This document shows, piece by piece, positions 1 to 8,589 of a DNA stretch of 64,000 nucleotides; positions within the stretch are counted from its first letter, which is position 1, and each line of letters opens with the position of its first letter. A program made the translations under genes and the position numbers. This stretch comes from Ensifer sp. MPMI2T. Lineage in GTDB: Bacteria > Pseudomonadota > Alphaproteobacteria > Rhizobiales > Rhizobiaceae. The notes below the pieces were generated by a model. That model did no database searches and was not told the origin of the DNA. It saw nothing but the letters and a program-made list of their open reading frames with translations. The stretch lies in NCBI RefSeq assembly GCF_004827385.1, contig NZ_SRXN01000015.1:106289-170288 (forward strand), in the 5' to 3' direction.

Positions 1-752
1 GCCGCTTGAGCACGAGCGAGAGATCCTCGTCCGAGGTCCGCTTGCCGAGCTGGTCCCAGCCGGGGCCGACACGTCCTTCGAAATAGGGGACCATCGCCCC
101 CATATGATGGGCGAGAACCTTGAGAGCCGGCAGCCGGTCCATGAAGCCGGAAAAGACGAGGCGGGCCATGGCGGCACTGGTCTCGTAGGGCCAGCCGAAG
201 GTCCACCAGATCTCGTATTTCGATTTGTCCTCCGTCGCATAGTCCGGCATGGACGAGGTCCTTGACGGGTGCAGCAGCACCGGCTTGCCGTGGCGGGCAG
301 CGGCTTCGAAGATCGGAAAGAAACGTTCCTCGTCGAGCGGCGCGCCGTTGACATTGGTGTGGATTTGCAGGCCGTTCGCGCCTAGTTCGGTGAAGGCGCG
401 CTCGGCTTCCCTGACCGCCGCTTCGGGAGCGTTCATCGGCAGCGCGGCGACGAAACCGGCGAACCGGTCCGGATGCTTCTCGACAAGTTCGGCCAGCCCG
501 TCATTGCCGAGCTTGGCAAACTCGGTTGCCAGTTCCGGACCGCCCATGGCTTCGAGCGGCGGCATGCCGAGCGAAAGGATCTGCGAATAGTCCCTGAACT
601 CGTCCATGACGCGGAAGCGGGCCTCCAGGTCGTAGATGCAGGGGATGCCCTGCATCCTGCGGCCGATATCCTTGCCGGCCCCGTCGAGCTGTTGGATCCT
701 TTGCCATAGCGCTTTCGGGAAAAAGTGATTGAACGCATCGATGTAGTGCATC
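1..752 (-). CDS. Amidohydrolase (ACMSD-like family), 3' end cut by window edge
   Basis: The reading frame starts at an ATG and runs off the left edge, giving about 250 residues. It belongs to the amidohydrolase_2 group that includes ACMSD and gamma-resorcylate decarboxylase, which act on carboxylated aromatic or muconate intermediates. Visible marks are the N-terminal IDAFNHFFP, LLHPSRTS near the middle and VLAHHMGAMVPYFEGR. The usual N-terminal metal motif is HxH or ExH; here the first position is Phe (FNH), so one metal ligand may be missing or replaced. The gene lies 39 bp after a class II aldolase gene and probably shares its operon. The substrate cannot be read from the sequence; decarboxylation or hydration of a ring-derived acid is an inference from context. 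Confidence 0.8.
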
Positions 753-791
753 GTCTTCCTCTTGGTGCGATTTGCTGGTGGGTGCCGATGA

Positions 792-1484
792 TCAGCCGCG
801 CTTCAGGCGCCGGACGAGGTAGGCAAAGGTGGCCTTGAACATTTCTTCGCGGAACATGTGCCGGCGCTTGGCCTTGATGTCCTCGGGCTTGCCGAGTGCC
901 TTGGCGCCGCCCGCCGCTTCGACCCAAAGCTGCATCATGCAGGCGGTTTCGAGCGAAAGCGCCAGGTAGATCGCCTGCTCGATGCTGCGGGCGGCGGTGA
1001 CTATGCCGTGGTTCTGGAGCAGCATGGCGCCATGGCCGCCGAGCGTCGCGGCCACCGCGCGGCCGCGTTCGGCCGTGGTGATCAGTTCGGTCGTTTCGGA
1101 AAAGACTGGCAGTCCTTCCGAGAAGATTGACCCAGCGTGGCCGATGGCCTGCAACGGCTTGGCGAGCGCGGAGAAACTGACGGCGTAGGGCGCATGCGTG
1201 TGAACCACGGCGTTGACGTCGGGCCGCGCCTTCAGCACCTCGGAGTGGATGTAGACCTCGTTGTGGCGGCCGAGATCGCCGGCGATCTTCTCGCCGTCGA
1301 GGCCGACAGTGATGAGGTTGCCGAGCGTGATTTCCTCAAGGCCGATCTTGGAAGCCTTCATGTAGAAACGATCCGGCGCATCCGGCACGCGCACGGAAAT
1401 ATGGCCGCGCGTCCAGTCGCCTTGTCCGGCCTGTTCGAGAATCCTGCCGGCCTCGACCATTCTCTGTTTCACGTCCTCATGCAT
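792..1484 (-). CDS. Class II aldolase/adducin-fold protein (possible hydroxy-aromatic decarboxylase)
   Basis: A 230-residue protein of the class II aldolase/adducin family. Zinc ligands are visible: His95 and His97 in VVHTHAPY, His159 in LQNHG, and the catalytic acid Glu76 in RHNEVYIH. The family covers fuculose-1-phosphate aldolase and also 3,4-dihydroxyphthalate decarboxylase. Given the oxygenase and dihydroxyphthalate decarboxylase-like neighbours, an aromatic decarboxylase role is possible but inferred. The ATG chosen is preceded by GGAGC; an upstream extension to 1577 would overlap the previous gene and has no domain support. The gene sits between the decarboxylase-like gene upstream (stop at 1570) and the amidohydrolase downstream, all on the minus strand. 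Confidence 0.85.
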   Translation of the reverse strand: MHEDVKQRMVEAGRILEQAGQGDWTRGHISVRVPDAPDRFYMKASKIGLEEITLGNLITVGLDGEKIAGDLGRHNEVYIHSEVLKARPDVNAVVHTHAPYAVSFSALAKPLQAIGHAGSIFSEGLPVFSETTELITTAERGRAVAATLGGHGAMLLQNHGIVTAARSIEQAIYLALSLETACMMQLWVEAAGGAKALGKPEDIKAKRRHMFREEMFKATFAYLVRRLKRG

Positions 1485-1569
1485 CGTCTTTTGCTCCGAT
1501 GGGGCATTGCACAGGAAAGGATTGCCGCTAGGGAGGGCTGCTCCGCCCGAGTCTTGCAGGTCGCAGGCA

Positions 1570-2559
1570 CTACACACGGTGTTTGTCCCCCCGCTTGCGG
1601 CCTTGCGACACGTCGAGGAAAAGCTCGGAAAGTGGCACCTTGCGATCGATCAGGCCCTGTTCGTGCGCATAGCCGACGACGGTTTCGAGCGTCCTGCGGT
1701 TCTGGCCGTCGAGGCCATAGGCCCAGGGGTCGTCGCCGAGAATTTCCTGCTGCTCCTCCCAGGCCTCGCGGTACCACGCGAGCGGCACGATGCGCGGATT
1801 CTCCATTCGCTGCATGGCGATGCGCTTCGCCTCATTGAACGCCTGATAGAGATTGATCGGCACCCAGGGGTGACGCTCGACAATCTCCGGACGGATGCCG
1901 ACAACGTGCATGATGGGGAAAATGCCGGTCCGCTTGTAATAGGCGATCTCCTCCCGCTTGTAGTCGGGAAAGAGCCGGCCGACGCGGGGATCGCGCCGGA
2001 CGATGGGTTCGATCAGGTCGGGATGGAGGAGCGCGTCGATCTCGCCATCGAGCAGCATCTGCTCAACCGACTTGTCGTCGGGAAGCCGATGAAGCCGGAG
2101 GCCTTCCGGCGGCGTGAAATCGACATCCTCGTCCAGTTCGGCATACCAATCGATCGATTTGTGCGGGACGCCGTATTCGCTTTCGAGAAGCCCGCGCAGC
2201 CAGAGCGTCGCGGTGACGAGATAGCTCTTCACGCCGACCTTGCGGCCGATCAGGTCCTTCGGTTCGCGGATTCCACTTTGGGAGTTGGTGAAAATGAAGC
2301 TGTGGCGGAAGCGGCGGTGCAGGAAGACCGGGATTGCCGCGAAGGGCAGGCCCCGTGTCTTCGCGGCAATGTAGGATGACAGCGACACCTCGGCAACGTC
2401 GAATTCGCCGTTCCTCAGAAAGCGCCAGTGACGCGTCGTCGAATCCATCTCGGTCAGGATCGTCAGTTCGATCCCGTCCGGTCGCACGTCTCCCTCCTTC
2501 AGCGCCCGGACGATCTCGTAATCGCCGCAGGCGAGCGTCAGCTCGATCTTTTTCGTCAC
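1570..2559 (-). CDS. 4,5-dihydroxyphthalate decarboxylase-like protein, copy 1
   Basis: A 329-residue cytosolic protein with a periplasmic-binding-protein type 2 fold, of the family annotated as 4,5-dihydroxyphthalate decarboxylase (Pht5/OphC). Family marks are the N-terminal LACGDYEIVRAL, GEFDVAEVSLSSY, GIREPKDLIGRKVGV and KRTGIFPIMHVVGIR. There is no signal peptide, which fits an enzyme rather than a transport binding protein. A GTG start is chosen because GGGAGGAACGG lies just ahead of it; another GTG six codons upstream overlaps that Shine-Dalgarno. It is the first gene of the minus-strand operon and is divergent from an FAD monooxygenase. Two further paralogues lie in the window (14894-15964 and 22832-23698). 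The exact substrate is unknown. Confidence 0.82.
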   Translation of the reverse strand: MTKKIELTLACGDYEIVRALKEGDVRPDGIELTILTEMDSTTRHWRFLRNGEFDVAEVSLSSYIAAKTRGLPFAAIPVFLHRRFRHSFIFTNSQSGIREPKDLIGRKVGVKSYLVTATLWLRGLLESEYGVPHKSIDWYAELDEDVDFTPPEGLRLHRLPDDKSVEQMLLDGEIDALLHPDLIEPIVRRDPRVGRLFPDYKREEIAYYKRTGIFPIMHVVGIRPEIVERHPWVPINLYQAFNEAKRIAMQRMENPRIVPLAWYREAWEEQQEILGDDPWAYGLDGQNRRTLETVVGYAHEQGLIDRKVPLSELFLDVSQGRKRGDKHRV

Positions 2560-2619
2560 CCGTTCCTCCCACCTCACGCGAGCCGCCCTGCGGCATCAGC
2601 GAACGCACCGTGCGCCAAC

Positions 2620-2683
2620 CACAATTGACCAAACACAATTGGAATGTCCAGTAAAATCTCACACTTTCTCGCAATTTGAGATT
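2620..2683. promoter_or_regulatory. Divergent promoter region with direct and inverted repeats
   Basis: The space between the divergent decarboxylase-like and FAD monooxygenase genes holds two copies of CACAATTG 14 bp apart (2620 and 2634). An inverted repeat follows, AATCTCA at 2655-2661 and TGAGATT at 2677-2683. This is a plausible binding region for one of the local IclR or LysR regulators. The repeats are seen directly; the regulatory role is inferred. Confidence 0.4.
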
Positions 2684-2830
2684 CTATCAATTTCCGTTTG
2701 ACGAATGAAATGAACTGACAGTACAAGTTCGTGATCCCTGTCGAGCAACGCTCCCCGGTGTCGTGGCTGTGAGCGAAGTCATTTCGCTAGCTCGGGTTGG
2801 GTCGATAACTAAAGGTGATGGAATCTTATC

Positions 2831-4444
2831 ATGCGCGAAACGGACGTGCTCATTGTCGGTGCCGGACCTGTCGGACTGACGCTTGCGATCGATCTTGGCC
2901 AAAGGGGCGTGCGCTGCACACTGATCGAGAAGAAGGCGGCGCCGGAATTCCTTCCGAAGATGGAGCGCTGCAATGCGCGTACGATGGAAATATTCAGGCG
3001 CATGGGTCTTTCCGAGCAGGTCAGGGCGGCTGGCCTCGATGCCTCGATCCCGATGGACGTCTATGTCGTGCTGGCGATGAACGAGCCGCCGCTGTTGCGG
3101 CTGCCTTATCCGTCGGTTGCCGAGTCGCTGGCGGAGATCGCGCGGAGCACCGATGCTTCGCAGCCGCTCGAAGCCTATCAACTCATTTCGCAATATACGT
3201 TGGAGCCGCTACTGAAATCGGTCGCCGAAAGCCTGCCGAGCGTTACCGTGCGCTATGGCTGCGAATTCCTGTCGCTCGAACAGGACGAAGGCGGCGTGAC
3301 CGCCCGGACCGCGGATGCGAAGGGGTCGATCGAGCATTTCCGCGCCAAGTACCTGGTCGGCTGCGACGGCGGCGCGAGCCCGGTGCGCAAGCAGCTCGGC
3401 ATCAAACTGCGCGGCGAGGGCAATCTCCTGCACCTCCGCCAGGCGCTCTATTACAGCGAGACGCTCTATGACCGCATTCCGATCGGGGACGGTCCCGGGC
3501 GCGGGCGGCACTATCATGTCGCCGACGGGCAGGCGACGTTCCTCATCATGCAGGATTCGACCAAACACTGGACGCTCCATGCCGTCGTCGAAAGTGACGA
3601 GGACATGGCCCAGCAGTTCGAGAGGGCCGTCGGTGCGCCGGTCGACTACACGATGCTCTATGTCGGGCAGTGGAAGCAGAATCTCTTGCTGGCGGATCAC
3701 TACGGCGCCGGGCGGGTTTTCCTGGCGGGCGACGCGGCACACCTTGTGATTCCGACCGGTGGCCTCGGCATGAACACTGGTGTCGGCGACGCCGTCGATC
3801 TTGGCTGGAAGCTTGCGGCCACCCTCCAGGGTTGGGGCGGGCCCAATCTTTTGCGCTCCTACGAGATCGAGAGGCGACAAGTGGGCGATCGGAATGTCGG
3901 CGCGTCGCGTTACGCCTCGCTCGGCCGACGCAAGTGGCGCTCTGAGTATCGGCCGGACATCCGCGACGCGACGCCGGCGGGCCAGGCGACACGCGACAAT
4001 CTCGCGCGTGTGGCAGACGTTGAGCAGCGCAAGACGAACGAGATGATCGGCGCCGAGCTCGGTTATCGCTATGTCGGCTCTCCGGTCATCACCGACGAGC
4101 CCGGGGGACCGGAACATCTCTTCCGCGAGTACCATCCGACCACCTGGCCCGGTGCCCGGCTGCCGCATCTCTGGCTCGACAATGGCGAGCCAGTGCAGGA
4201 CCGCATCGGCCAAGGCTATACACTCCTGAGGCTCGGCGGCACCGGCGCCGACGACGGCGCTCTCGGCAAGGCTTTTTGCGCTCGCGGCGTGCCGTTCGCG
4301 ACCCTCGATATTGCCGAGCAGAGGGCGCGCGATATCTACGGCTACAATCTCATCCTCGTGCGTCCCGATATGCACGTCGTCTGGCGAGGGAACCAGACGC
4401 CGGAGGACGCGGCCGCACTCGCGGCCATGGTGGCAGGCCATTGA
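2831..4444 (+). CDS. FAD-dependent aromatic monooxygenase (MhpA/PheA-like hydroxylase)
   Basis: A 537-residue flavoprotein monooxygenase that probably hydroxylates an aromatic ring with NAD(P)H and O2. The N-terminal dinucleotide fold is at residues 6-34 (VGAGPVGLTLAIDLGQRGV). The DG motif is VGCDGGASPVRKQLG and the FAD-phosphate GD motif is VFLAGDAAHLVIPTGGLG, followed by NTGVGDAVDLGWKLA. The length and the C-terminal thioredoxin-like tail agree with the PheA/TfdB/MhpA group. The ATG follows AAGGTGATGGA. It faces away from the decarboxylase-like operon and converges on the EutA-like gene. The ring substrate is not identifiable from sequence; a hydroxybenzoate- or hydroxyphthalate-type acid is inferred from the neighbours. 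Confidence 0.88.
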   Translation: MRETDVLIVGAGPVGLTLAIDLGQRGVRCTLIEKKAAPEFLPKMERCNARTMEIFRRMGLSEQVRAAGLDASIPMDVYVVLAMNEPPLLRLPYPSVAESLAEIARSTDASQPLEAYQLISQYTLEPLLKSVAESLPSVTVRYGCEFLSLEQDEGGVTARTADAKGSIEHFRAKYLVGCDGGASPVRKQLGIKLRGEGNLLHLRQALYYSETLYDRIPIGDGPGRGRHYHVADGQATFLIMQDSTKHWTLHAVVESDEDMAQQFERAVGAPVDYTMLYVGQWKQNLLLADHYGAGRVFLAGDAAHLVIPTGGLGMNTGVGDAVDLGWKLAATLQGWGGPNLLRSYEIERRQVGDRNVGASRYASLGRRKWRSEYRPDIRDATPAGQATRDNLARVADVEQRKTNEMIGAELGYRYVGSPVITDEPGGPEHLFREYHPTTWPGARLPHLWLDNGEPVQDRIGQGYTLLRLGGTGADDGALGKAFCARGVPFATLDIAEQRARDIYGYNLILVRPDMHVVWRGNQTPEDAAALAAMVAGH

Positions 4445-4452
4445 ACGAGAAA

Positions 4453-4481
4453 TGCCGCGAAGCCCCGGAGGCTTCGCGGCA
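4453..4481. terminator. Strong hairpin between convergent genes
   Basis: A perfect 12-bp stem, TGCCGCGAAGCC pairing with GGCTTCGCGGCA around a 5-nt loop, lies between the stop of the FAD monooxygenase and the stop of the convergent EutA-like gene. There is no T-run, so it may act as a stability hairpin or a factor-assisted terminator rather than a classic intrinsic one. Confidence 0.55.
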
Positions 4482-4508
4482 GGCGTAAACAGCGGTCGAT
4501 TGCTGCTC

Positions 4509-6017
4509 TCAGTCGCGGTCGAAAGCTTCATGGCCGAGACCGAGGCTCGGGAAGACCAGCGACTTGATCACCACCGGTACGGCGCCCGACGTTTCGAGCA
4601 TGGCGCCGATGTCGATGAAATCGAACTCGTCGAGCTTGATGCCGTCGATGGAAACGAGTTTCGAGATGCCGGCTTCCTGTTTGCAGTGCATTCCGACGAG
4701 GCCACCGATATCGCCTTCACCGACGAGGATCAGCGGATGACCGCCGTGAAGGACCGGCGCAAGGCCTTCGACGATGCCGCGACAGAAACCGTCGAGGCGC
4801 CGATAGCTCGCCGAGCCTTCCCATTCGTAGCAGACGGCCACCGCACTCTCACCGTCTGTGAGGTCGAGCCGCGCCAGGCTTTCCCGCACCGCTTCCGCGA
4901 TGCTGCCCGCATCGATCTCTTCCCCGAAGGCGAGCGCCGGCTTGATGACCGGCACGTTGCGCACCGGCAGCATGTCGAGCGGATCGACGAAGATCGTGCT
5001 GCCGCTCACTTGCACCGTATATTGTGAGGCGCCGACGACGGTTGCGCGAATGCCCTGCTGCGGGCGCTCCAGCCGCGGAGACCAATTTGCGAGGCGCTGC
5101 CGAAGTTCGACGGCGAGGAGGGGGCCGAGATCGCTGAAATTCTGTTCCGCATCCGCGTAGAGGAATTCGGAAACACCACCCGAGATCATCACGACGTCGG
5201 GCGTTGGACCGGCCGGCAAAGGAGGCAACCGATGGAGATCGGCGGTTTCCCGCCGCATCTCGCCGCCCTGCATGGCCTCGAACAGCACATCGACCATCGA
5301 CGCGGCGATGCTTCGAGCGTCCTCGGCCGTCAATATGGCGCCGAGGTCGACTGCGACCCCTGCGCGACGCGCAAAATAATAGCCTGCCTCTTCGATCCGG
5401 GTAATGCGACGGTTGGCGTCGAACGCGATTACGCGCGCACCGACATCGATGGCGCTGATATGCTGGATCGCGCCGCCTCCGCAGAGCGCGAGCTTGGAGG
5501 TGCCGCCGCCGATATCGACGTTTAGCACCCGTTCGCCTTTGCCGGAACGCGCGACCGCGCCCGAACCGAAGGCAGCGAGCGTCGTTTCCAGCCCGTCTCC
5601 GGCGCTGACGACGACGAACTTTCCGGTCTGGGCGGAAAATATCTCGCCGATCGCGCGCGCATTGCGGCGGCGGACCGCGACGCCGGTCAGGATAAGCGCA
5701 CCGGTGTCGATCGCCTCCGGCTTGAGACCGGCTGCCTCGTATTGCTCGGCAATAAACGCACCGAGTGCCTCTGCATCGATCTCGTTGTCGCCGGCGTAGG
5801 GCGTCAGCAAGACGTCGGACTGATGCAGCAGCGTGCGCTCGACCACCATGTAGCGCGTATCGAGCCGCTCGAGCACGATAAGCGAAAAGGCAAGGTGAGA
5901 GGTCGACGAACCGATGTCGATACCGACACTGGTCAGCCGGATCTCGTCCTCGAGTTCCATGCTGCGGCCGACATTCGAAAAGAATATCCGGCCGCCCTGT
6001 TCTTCTTCCTCTAACAT
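4509..6017 (-). CDS. EutA-like ATPase (ethanolamine ammonia-lyase reactivase family), copy 1
   Basis: A 502-residue protein of the EutA family, which has an ASKHA actin/Hsp70-like ATPase fold. EutA uses ATP to expel damaged cobalamin from ethanolamine ammonia-lyase. The phosphate-binding loops are at residues 33-41 (GIDIGSSTS) and 167-174 (VDIGGGTS). The adenosine-loop-like SGGVSEF is near 279-285, and ATVVGASQYTVQVSG resembles the EutA C-terminal block. The ATG start follows GGCGGAGCG, 11 nt after the stop of the upstream double-cupin gene, so the two are surely cotranscribed. No eutB, eutC or other eut gene is nearby, so a role in ethanolamine use is not supported. A paralogue sits behind the second double-cupin gene (32506-34011). 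Its true client is unknown; the cupin partner or a B12 enzyme elsewhere are both possible. Confidence 0.82.
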   Translation of the reverse strand: MLEEEEQGGRIFFSNVGRSMELEDEIRLTSVGIDIGSSTSHLAFSLIVLERLDTRYMVVERTLLHQSDVLLTPYAGDNEIDAEALGAFIAEQYEAAGLKPEAIDTGALILTGVAVRRRNARAIGEIFSAQTGKFVVVSAGDGLETTLAAFGSGAVARSGKGERVLNVDIGGGTSKLALCGGGAIQHISAIDVGARVIAFDANRRITRIEEAGYYFARRAGVAVDLGAILTAEDARSIAASMVDVLFEAMQGGEMRRETADLHRLPPLPAGPTPDVVMISGGVSEFLYADAEQNFSDLGPLLAVELRQRLANWSPRLERPQQGIRATVVGASQYTVQVSGSTIFVDPLDMLPVRNVPVIKPALAFGEEIDAGSIAEAVRESLARLDLTDGESAVAVCYEWEGSASYRRLDGFCRGIVEGLAPVLHGGHPLILVGEGDIGGLVGMHCKQEAGISKLVSIDGIKLDEFDFIDIGAMLETSGAVPVVIKSLVFPSLGLGHEAFDRD

Positions 6018-6028
6018 CGCTCCGCCAA

Positions 6029-7267
6029 TCAGACGACCGTCGACATCTTCTTGGTCGTGTCGGCCGGCTTCTCGTACCATTCCGGCTTCATGCGGATTTC
6101 CACGCCGTTCCGCTTGAGATGGGCCTCGTATTCGTTGCGGATGAAGGGGTCTTCCATCCAGTAGGGGATGGCGGTGCCACCTTCATTGACGTCGATTGCC
6201 GTGTAGTCGGTATGCTTTTCGCCGGGTGCGCCCGGATCACGGCCCGGGTTGTGCGGGCCGAACCAAGCCATCAGGCGGAAGGGCTCCTTGGAGACGCTGA
6301 AGTGCTGGTGGTACCAACGGGCGCCGCCGGGTGCGGCCGTCACCATGCCGAACGGGCCGTAGTCGAGGCGACGCACCTTGTCGGCGTGGCCGTCCTTCCA
6401 CGGGTTGACGCCGTATTGCTCCGGCCAGGTGTAGGTATAGCCTTCGCCCTTCAGGCAGATCAGGATCGCCGCCGAGGTGTGGGCGTGCGCCTTGGAATAG
6501 CGGCCGTTCTCGTGCTGGCCAATCCAGTAATAGAAGGTATTGTTGGTCATGAAGGGCTCGACGCGTCGGTAGCCGGGCGAGCGGCGGTTATCGAGCGGCA
6601 GTTCGCAGTTGACGGCGTCCGGCAGGAAGTTCGTCCGCCGCATGGCAAGACCGCGCACCGGATCGGGCTCGATCTCTTCGCGATACTTGTAGAAGTCGTC
6701 GGCGCCCGAAAAGCGGTCGCGGAAGACGTAAGGGTTGTTGAAGACGGCGTCGACGTTCTGGATCTGGTTGAGCACGTTCGGCGCCGTGGTGCCGCCGAGC
6801 AGCAGCGCCGGGCTGTTGGTGGCATTGACGATGCGGTGCCAGGCATTCATCGGGATGGAGAACATGGAGCCCTCCTGCCACTCGAATACATGCTTGCGCC
6901 CCTCGCCCTCGAGCCAGACCTCCGTGGAGCCGCGTCCCTCGACCACGATGTAGATTTCCTCATACATGTGCTTCTCGGCGTTGAGTGCGCCGGTGGCGGG
7001 AACCTCTACGAGGTGGCAGCCCCACTTTGTCTCGGTGCCATAGAGCTGAATGTAGGTGCCGTTGCCGCCGGTCCGCTTCCACGGCTTCAACGGCAGGTTC
7101 TTGACGCTCGAAACACCGAGATCGCGAAAGACCGGAATGCCTTCCTCTTCCATGAATTGGTCATAGGGTGTCGGCTGCTTCTTGAATTCGCCAAAGCCAG
7201 CCTTCTTGGTGCCGGCGGGCTCGTGCCAATGCGTGCCGGTGCCACCGCCAAGTGGGTCCTGATGCAT
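6029..7267 (-). CDS. Double-cupin protein, copy 1
   Basis: A 412-residue protein with two cupin barrels, similar in size and layout to gentisate 1,2-dioxygenase-type bicupins. Barrel 1 (about residues 83-160) has His100 and Glu104 in EKHMYEE and His144 in NAWHR. Barrel 2 (about 255-335) has His261 and His263 in KAHAH and His320 and His322 in WYHQH. Both barrels could hold a metal. The ATG is preceded by AGGAGACAGGA; longer reading into 7540 lacks cupin homology. It is followed at once by a EutA-like gene, a pairing repeated at 31231-34011. A ring-cleaving dioxygenase role is possible in this aromatic island, but no substrate evidence is present. A shared motif lies 117 bp upstream. Confidence 0.83.
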   Translation of the reverse strand: MHQDPLGGGTGTHWHEPAGTKKAGFGEFKKQPTPYDQFMEEEGIPVFRDLGVSSVKNLPLKPWKRTGGNGTYIQLYGTETKWGCHLVEVPATGALNAEKHMYEEIYIVVEGRGSTEVWLEGEGRKHVFEWQEGSMFSIPMNAWHRIVNATNSPALLLGGTTAPNVLNQIQNVDAVFNNPYVFRDRFSGADDFYKYREEIEPDPVRGLAMRRTNFLPDAVNCELPLDNRRSPGYRRVEPFMTNNTFYYWIGQHENGRYSKAHAHTSAAILICLKGEGYTYTWPEQYGVNPWKDGHADKVRRLDYGPFGMVTAAPGGARWYHQHFSVSKEPFRLMAWFGPHNPGRDPGAPGEKHTDYTAIDVNEGGTAIPYWMEDPFIRNEYEAHLKRNGVEIRMKPEWYEKPADTTKKMSTVV

Positions 7268-7384
7268 TCCTGTCTCCTCTCGGTTGGTCTCAATCAGGCA
7301 GGGGGCGAGCCGCGCTCGCGCCGCGGGAGCGTGTCCGCTCCGCATTGCCCGTTTCAGGCAAACGCTAACAGACGCGGGGAAGGA

Positions 7385-7420
7385 CGGTAGTGCGTTTTCG
7401 GAAAGGCCTCCTTTCCGATC
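7385..7420 (-). promoter_or_regulatory. Motif shared upstream of both double-cupin genes (copy 1)
   Basis: Read on the minus strand this contains TTTCCGAAAACGCACTACCG, which differs at one base from the copy at 31142-31177. Over 36 bp the two sites agree at about 28 positions. It includes the palindrome CGGAAAGG-cct-CCTTTCCG (7399-7417). Both copies are in the same orientation relative to a double-cupin gene. It is a candidate operator, although a dispersed repeat is not excluded. Confidence 0.5.
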
Positions 7421-7478
7421 CGGCCGCACGTCTGCGTCGCCATTGGAGAGCGAGAGAGGGCGCGAACTGCGTCGCTTC

Positions 7479-8228
7479 TCAACTGCGTGCGACGGTTTTG
7501 GAGATGATGCCGGCACAGAAGACGACGCGCTCGGCGACATCCTCGATCATTTTCGAGTTGTTGCGTGATTCCCGGAGTGTCAGGCTGAGGCTGCCGAGAA
7601 TTTCCGAGCGGCTGTCGAAGACGGGCGCTGCCACGCCGGTGACACCGGGGGTCACATCGCCGGTCGTGCTCACCCAGCCTCGCTGCCGGTGCTCCCTCAG
7701 CGCGGCCTTGACCTCCTTCAGTGTCGTGCCGAGCCCGGCGGCGGCGAATTGTTCCGGTTCCAGGCCGTAGAACTTGCGCAGCTGATGGTCGGGCAGATAA
7801 GCGAGGATTCCAAGCGATGCTGCGCCGTGAAGGAGCGACCGCCTGCGTCCGCGCTCGTAGTTGCTGTGGATCGTATCGGTGCCGCTTTCCTGGTGGACGC
7901 AAAGCACGTCGAACCGATATCGACGGCAGAGGAGGGCGATGCCGCGGAACTGGCTGGCAAGCTCCTCCATCACCGGTCGCGCCGCCCGGATGAGCACGTC
8001 GCCCGTGCGGATCTTGTAATCGAGTTCGACGATCCGCGGACCGAGCATGTAGCCGACCGAGGGCAGCGAGGTGACAAGGCCCGCGTCCGTCAGGGTTTTC
8101 AAATAGCGATAGAGCGTCGAACGGGTGTAGCCCAGCCGCTCATGCATCTCGTCGAACGTGACGGCCACCGCGTCCTCGCCGCTGTCGAAAAGATCGAGGA
8201 TGCCGAGCATCTTTTCGTGGCTGTTCAC
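7479..8228 (-). CDS. IclR-family transcriptional regulator
   Basis: A 249-residue IclR protein. The N-terminal winged helix (about residues 5-60, with YTRSTLYRYLKTLTDAGLV as recognition region) is followed by the effector domain (about 75-249), including GVTGVAAPVFD and LGSLSLTLRES. IclR proteins often control aromatic catabolic genes and sense ring acids or their products. It lies upstream of and codirectional with the double-cupin/EutA pair, about 210 bp apart, so it may control that pair. A second IclR gene lies in the Rieske operon. Met7 is a possible alternative start. Confidence 0.87.
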   Translation of the reverse strand: MNSHEKMLGILDLFDSGEDAVAVTFDEMHERLGYTRSTLYRYLKTLTDAGLVTSLPSVGYMLGPRIVELDYKIRTGDVLIRAARPVMEELASQFRGIALLCRRYRFDVLCVHQESGTDTIHSNYERGRRRSLLHGAASLGILAYLPDHQLRKFYGLEPEQFAAAGLGTTLKEVKAALREHRQRGWVSTTGDVTPGVTGVAAPVFDSRSEILGSLSLTLRESRNNSKMIEDVAERVVFCAGIISKTVARS

Positions 8229-8477
8229 GCGCCGATCCCCCGCAGTTCAGTGGCCTGGAAAATGAAAGAGAGGGGAGATCGCGAAGACAGGCCGATTGAT
8301 GGCGACATCGATACTAGTACTCGAAGCTTAAACGGCGCGGGTGGCTCGTTCTGCGCAACGGACCGCAAGTTGCCTGTCCGTCGATGTGGGATTCGCACAC
8401 ATTTTGTGTCAGCCCATCGCTTCCATCAAGCGGCAATTTGAGAGGCCGGTCGCCCGGCCTCGTCGAGGTTTCTCGGC

Positions 8478-8582
8478 TACAGCGCCGAGCGTCTGATCAG
8501 ACGCGCTACGGACGCTGTAGCACTTTGAATTGCTGCATGTTTTTATCCTTAAATCGGCAACGATTTGAGGAAACATGCAGTA
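8478..8582. repeat. RIME1-like palindromic element, near full length
   Basis: About 105 bp with two palindromes: CTACAGCGCC...GGACGCTGTAG around GTCTGATCAGAC, and AAATCGgcaaCGATTT flanked by GCATGTTT and AAACATGC. This is the most complete of seven related copies or fragments in the window. It matches the layout of the rhizobial intergenic mosaic element RIME1 (about 108 bp, two palindromes). It ends a few bases from the stop codon of the aldolase gene and may form its 3' hairpin. Confidence 0.75.
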
Positions 8583-8589
8583 TCCCGGT

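Noticed and set aside
1137..2379. Long plus-strand frames antisense to the aldolase and decarboxylase-like genes
   Set aside because: These are mirror frames caused by high GC; the minus-strand frames have clear domains and ribosome-binding sites.
4509..6017. Ethanolamine utilisation operon
   Set aside because: Only the EutA-like reactivase is present; no eutB, eutC, aldehyde dehydrogenase or microcompartment genes are found.
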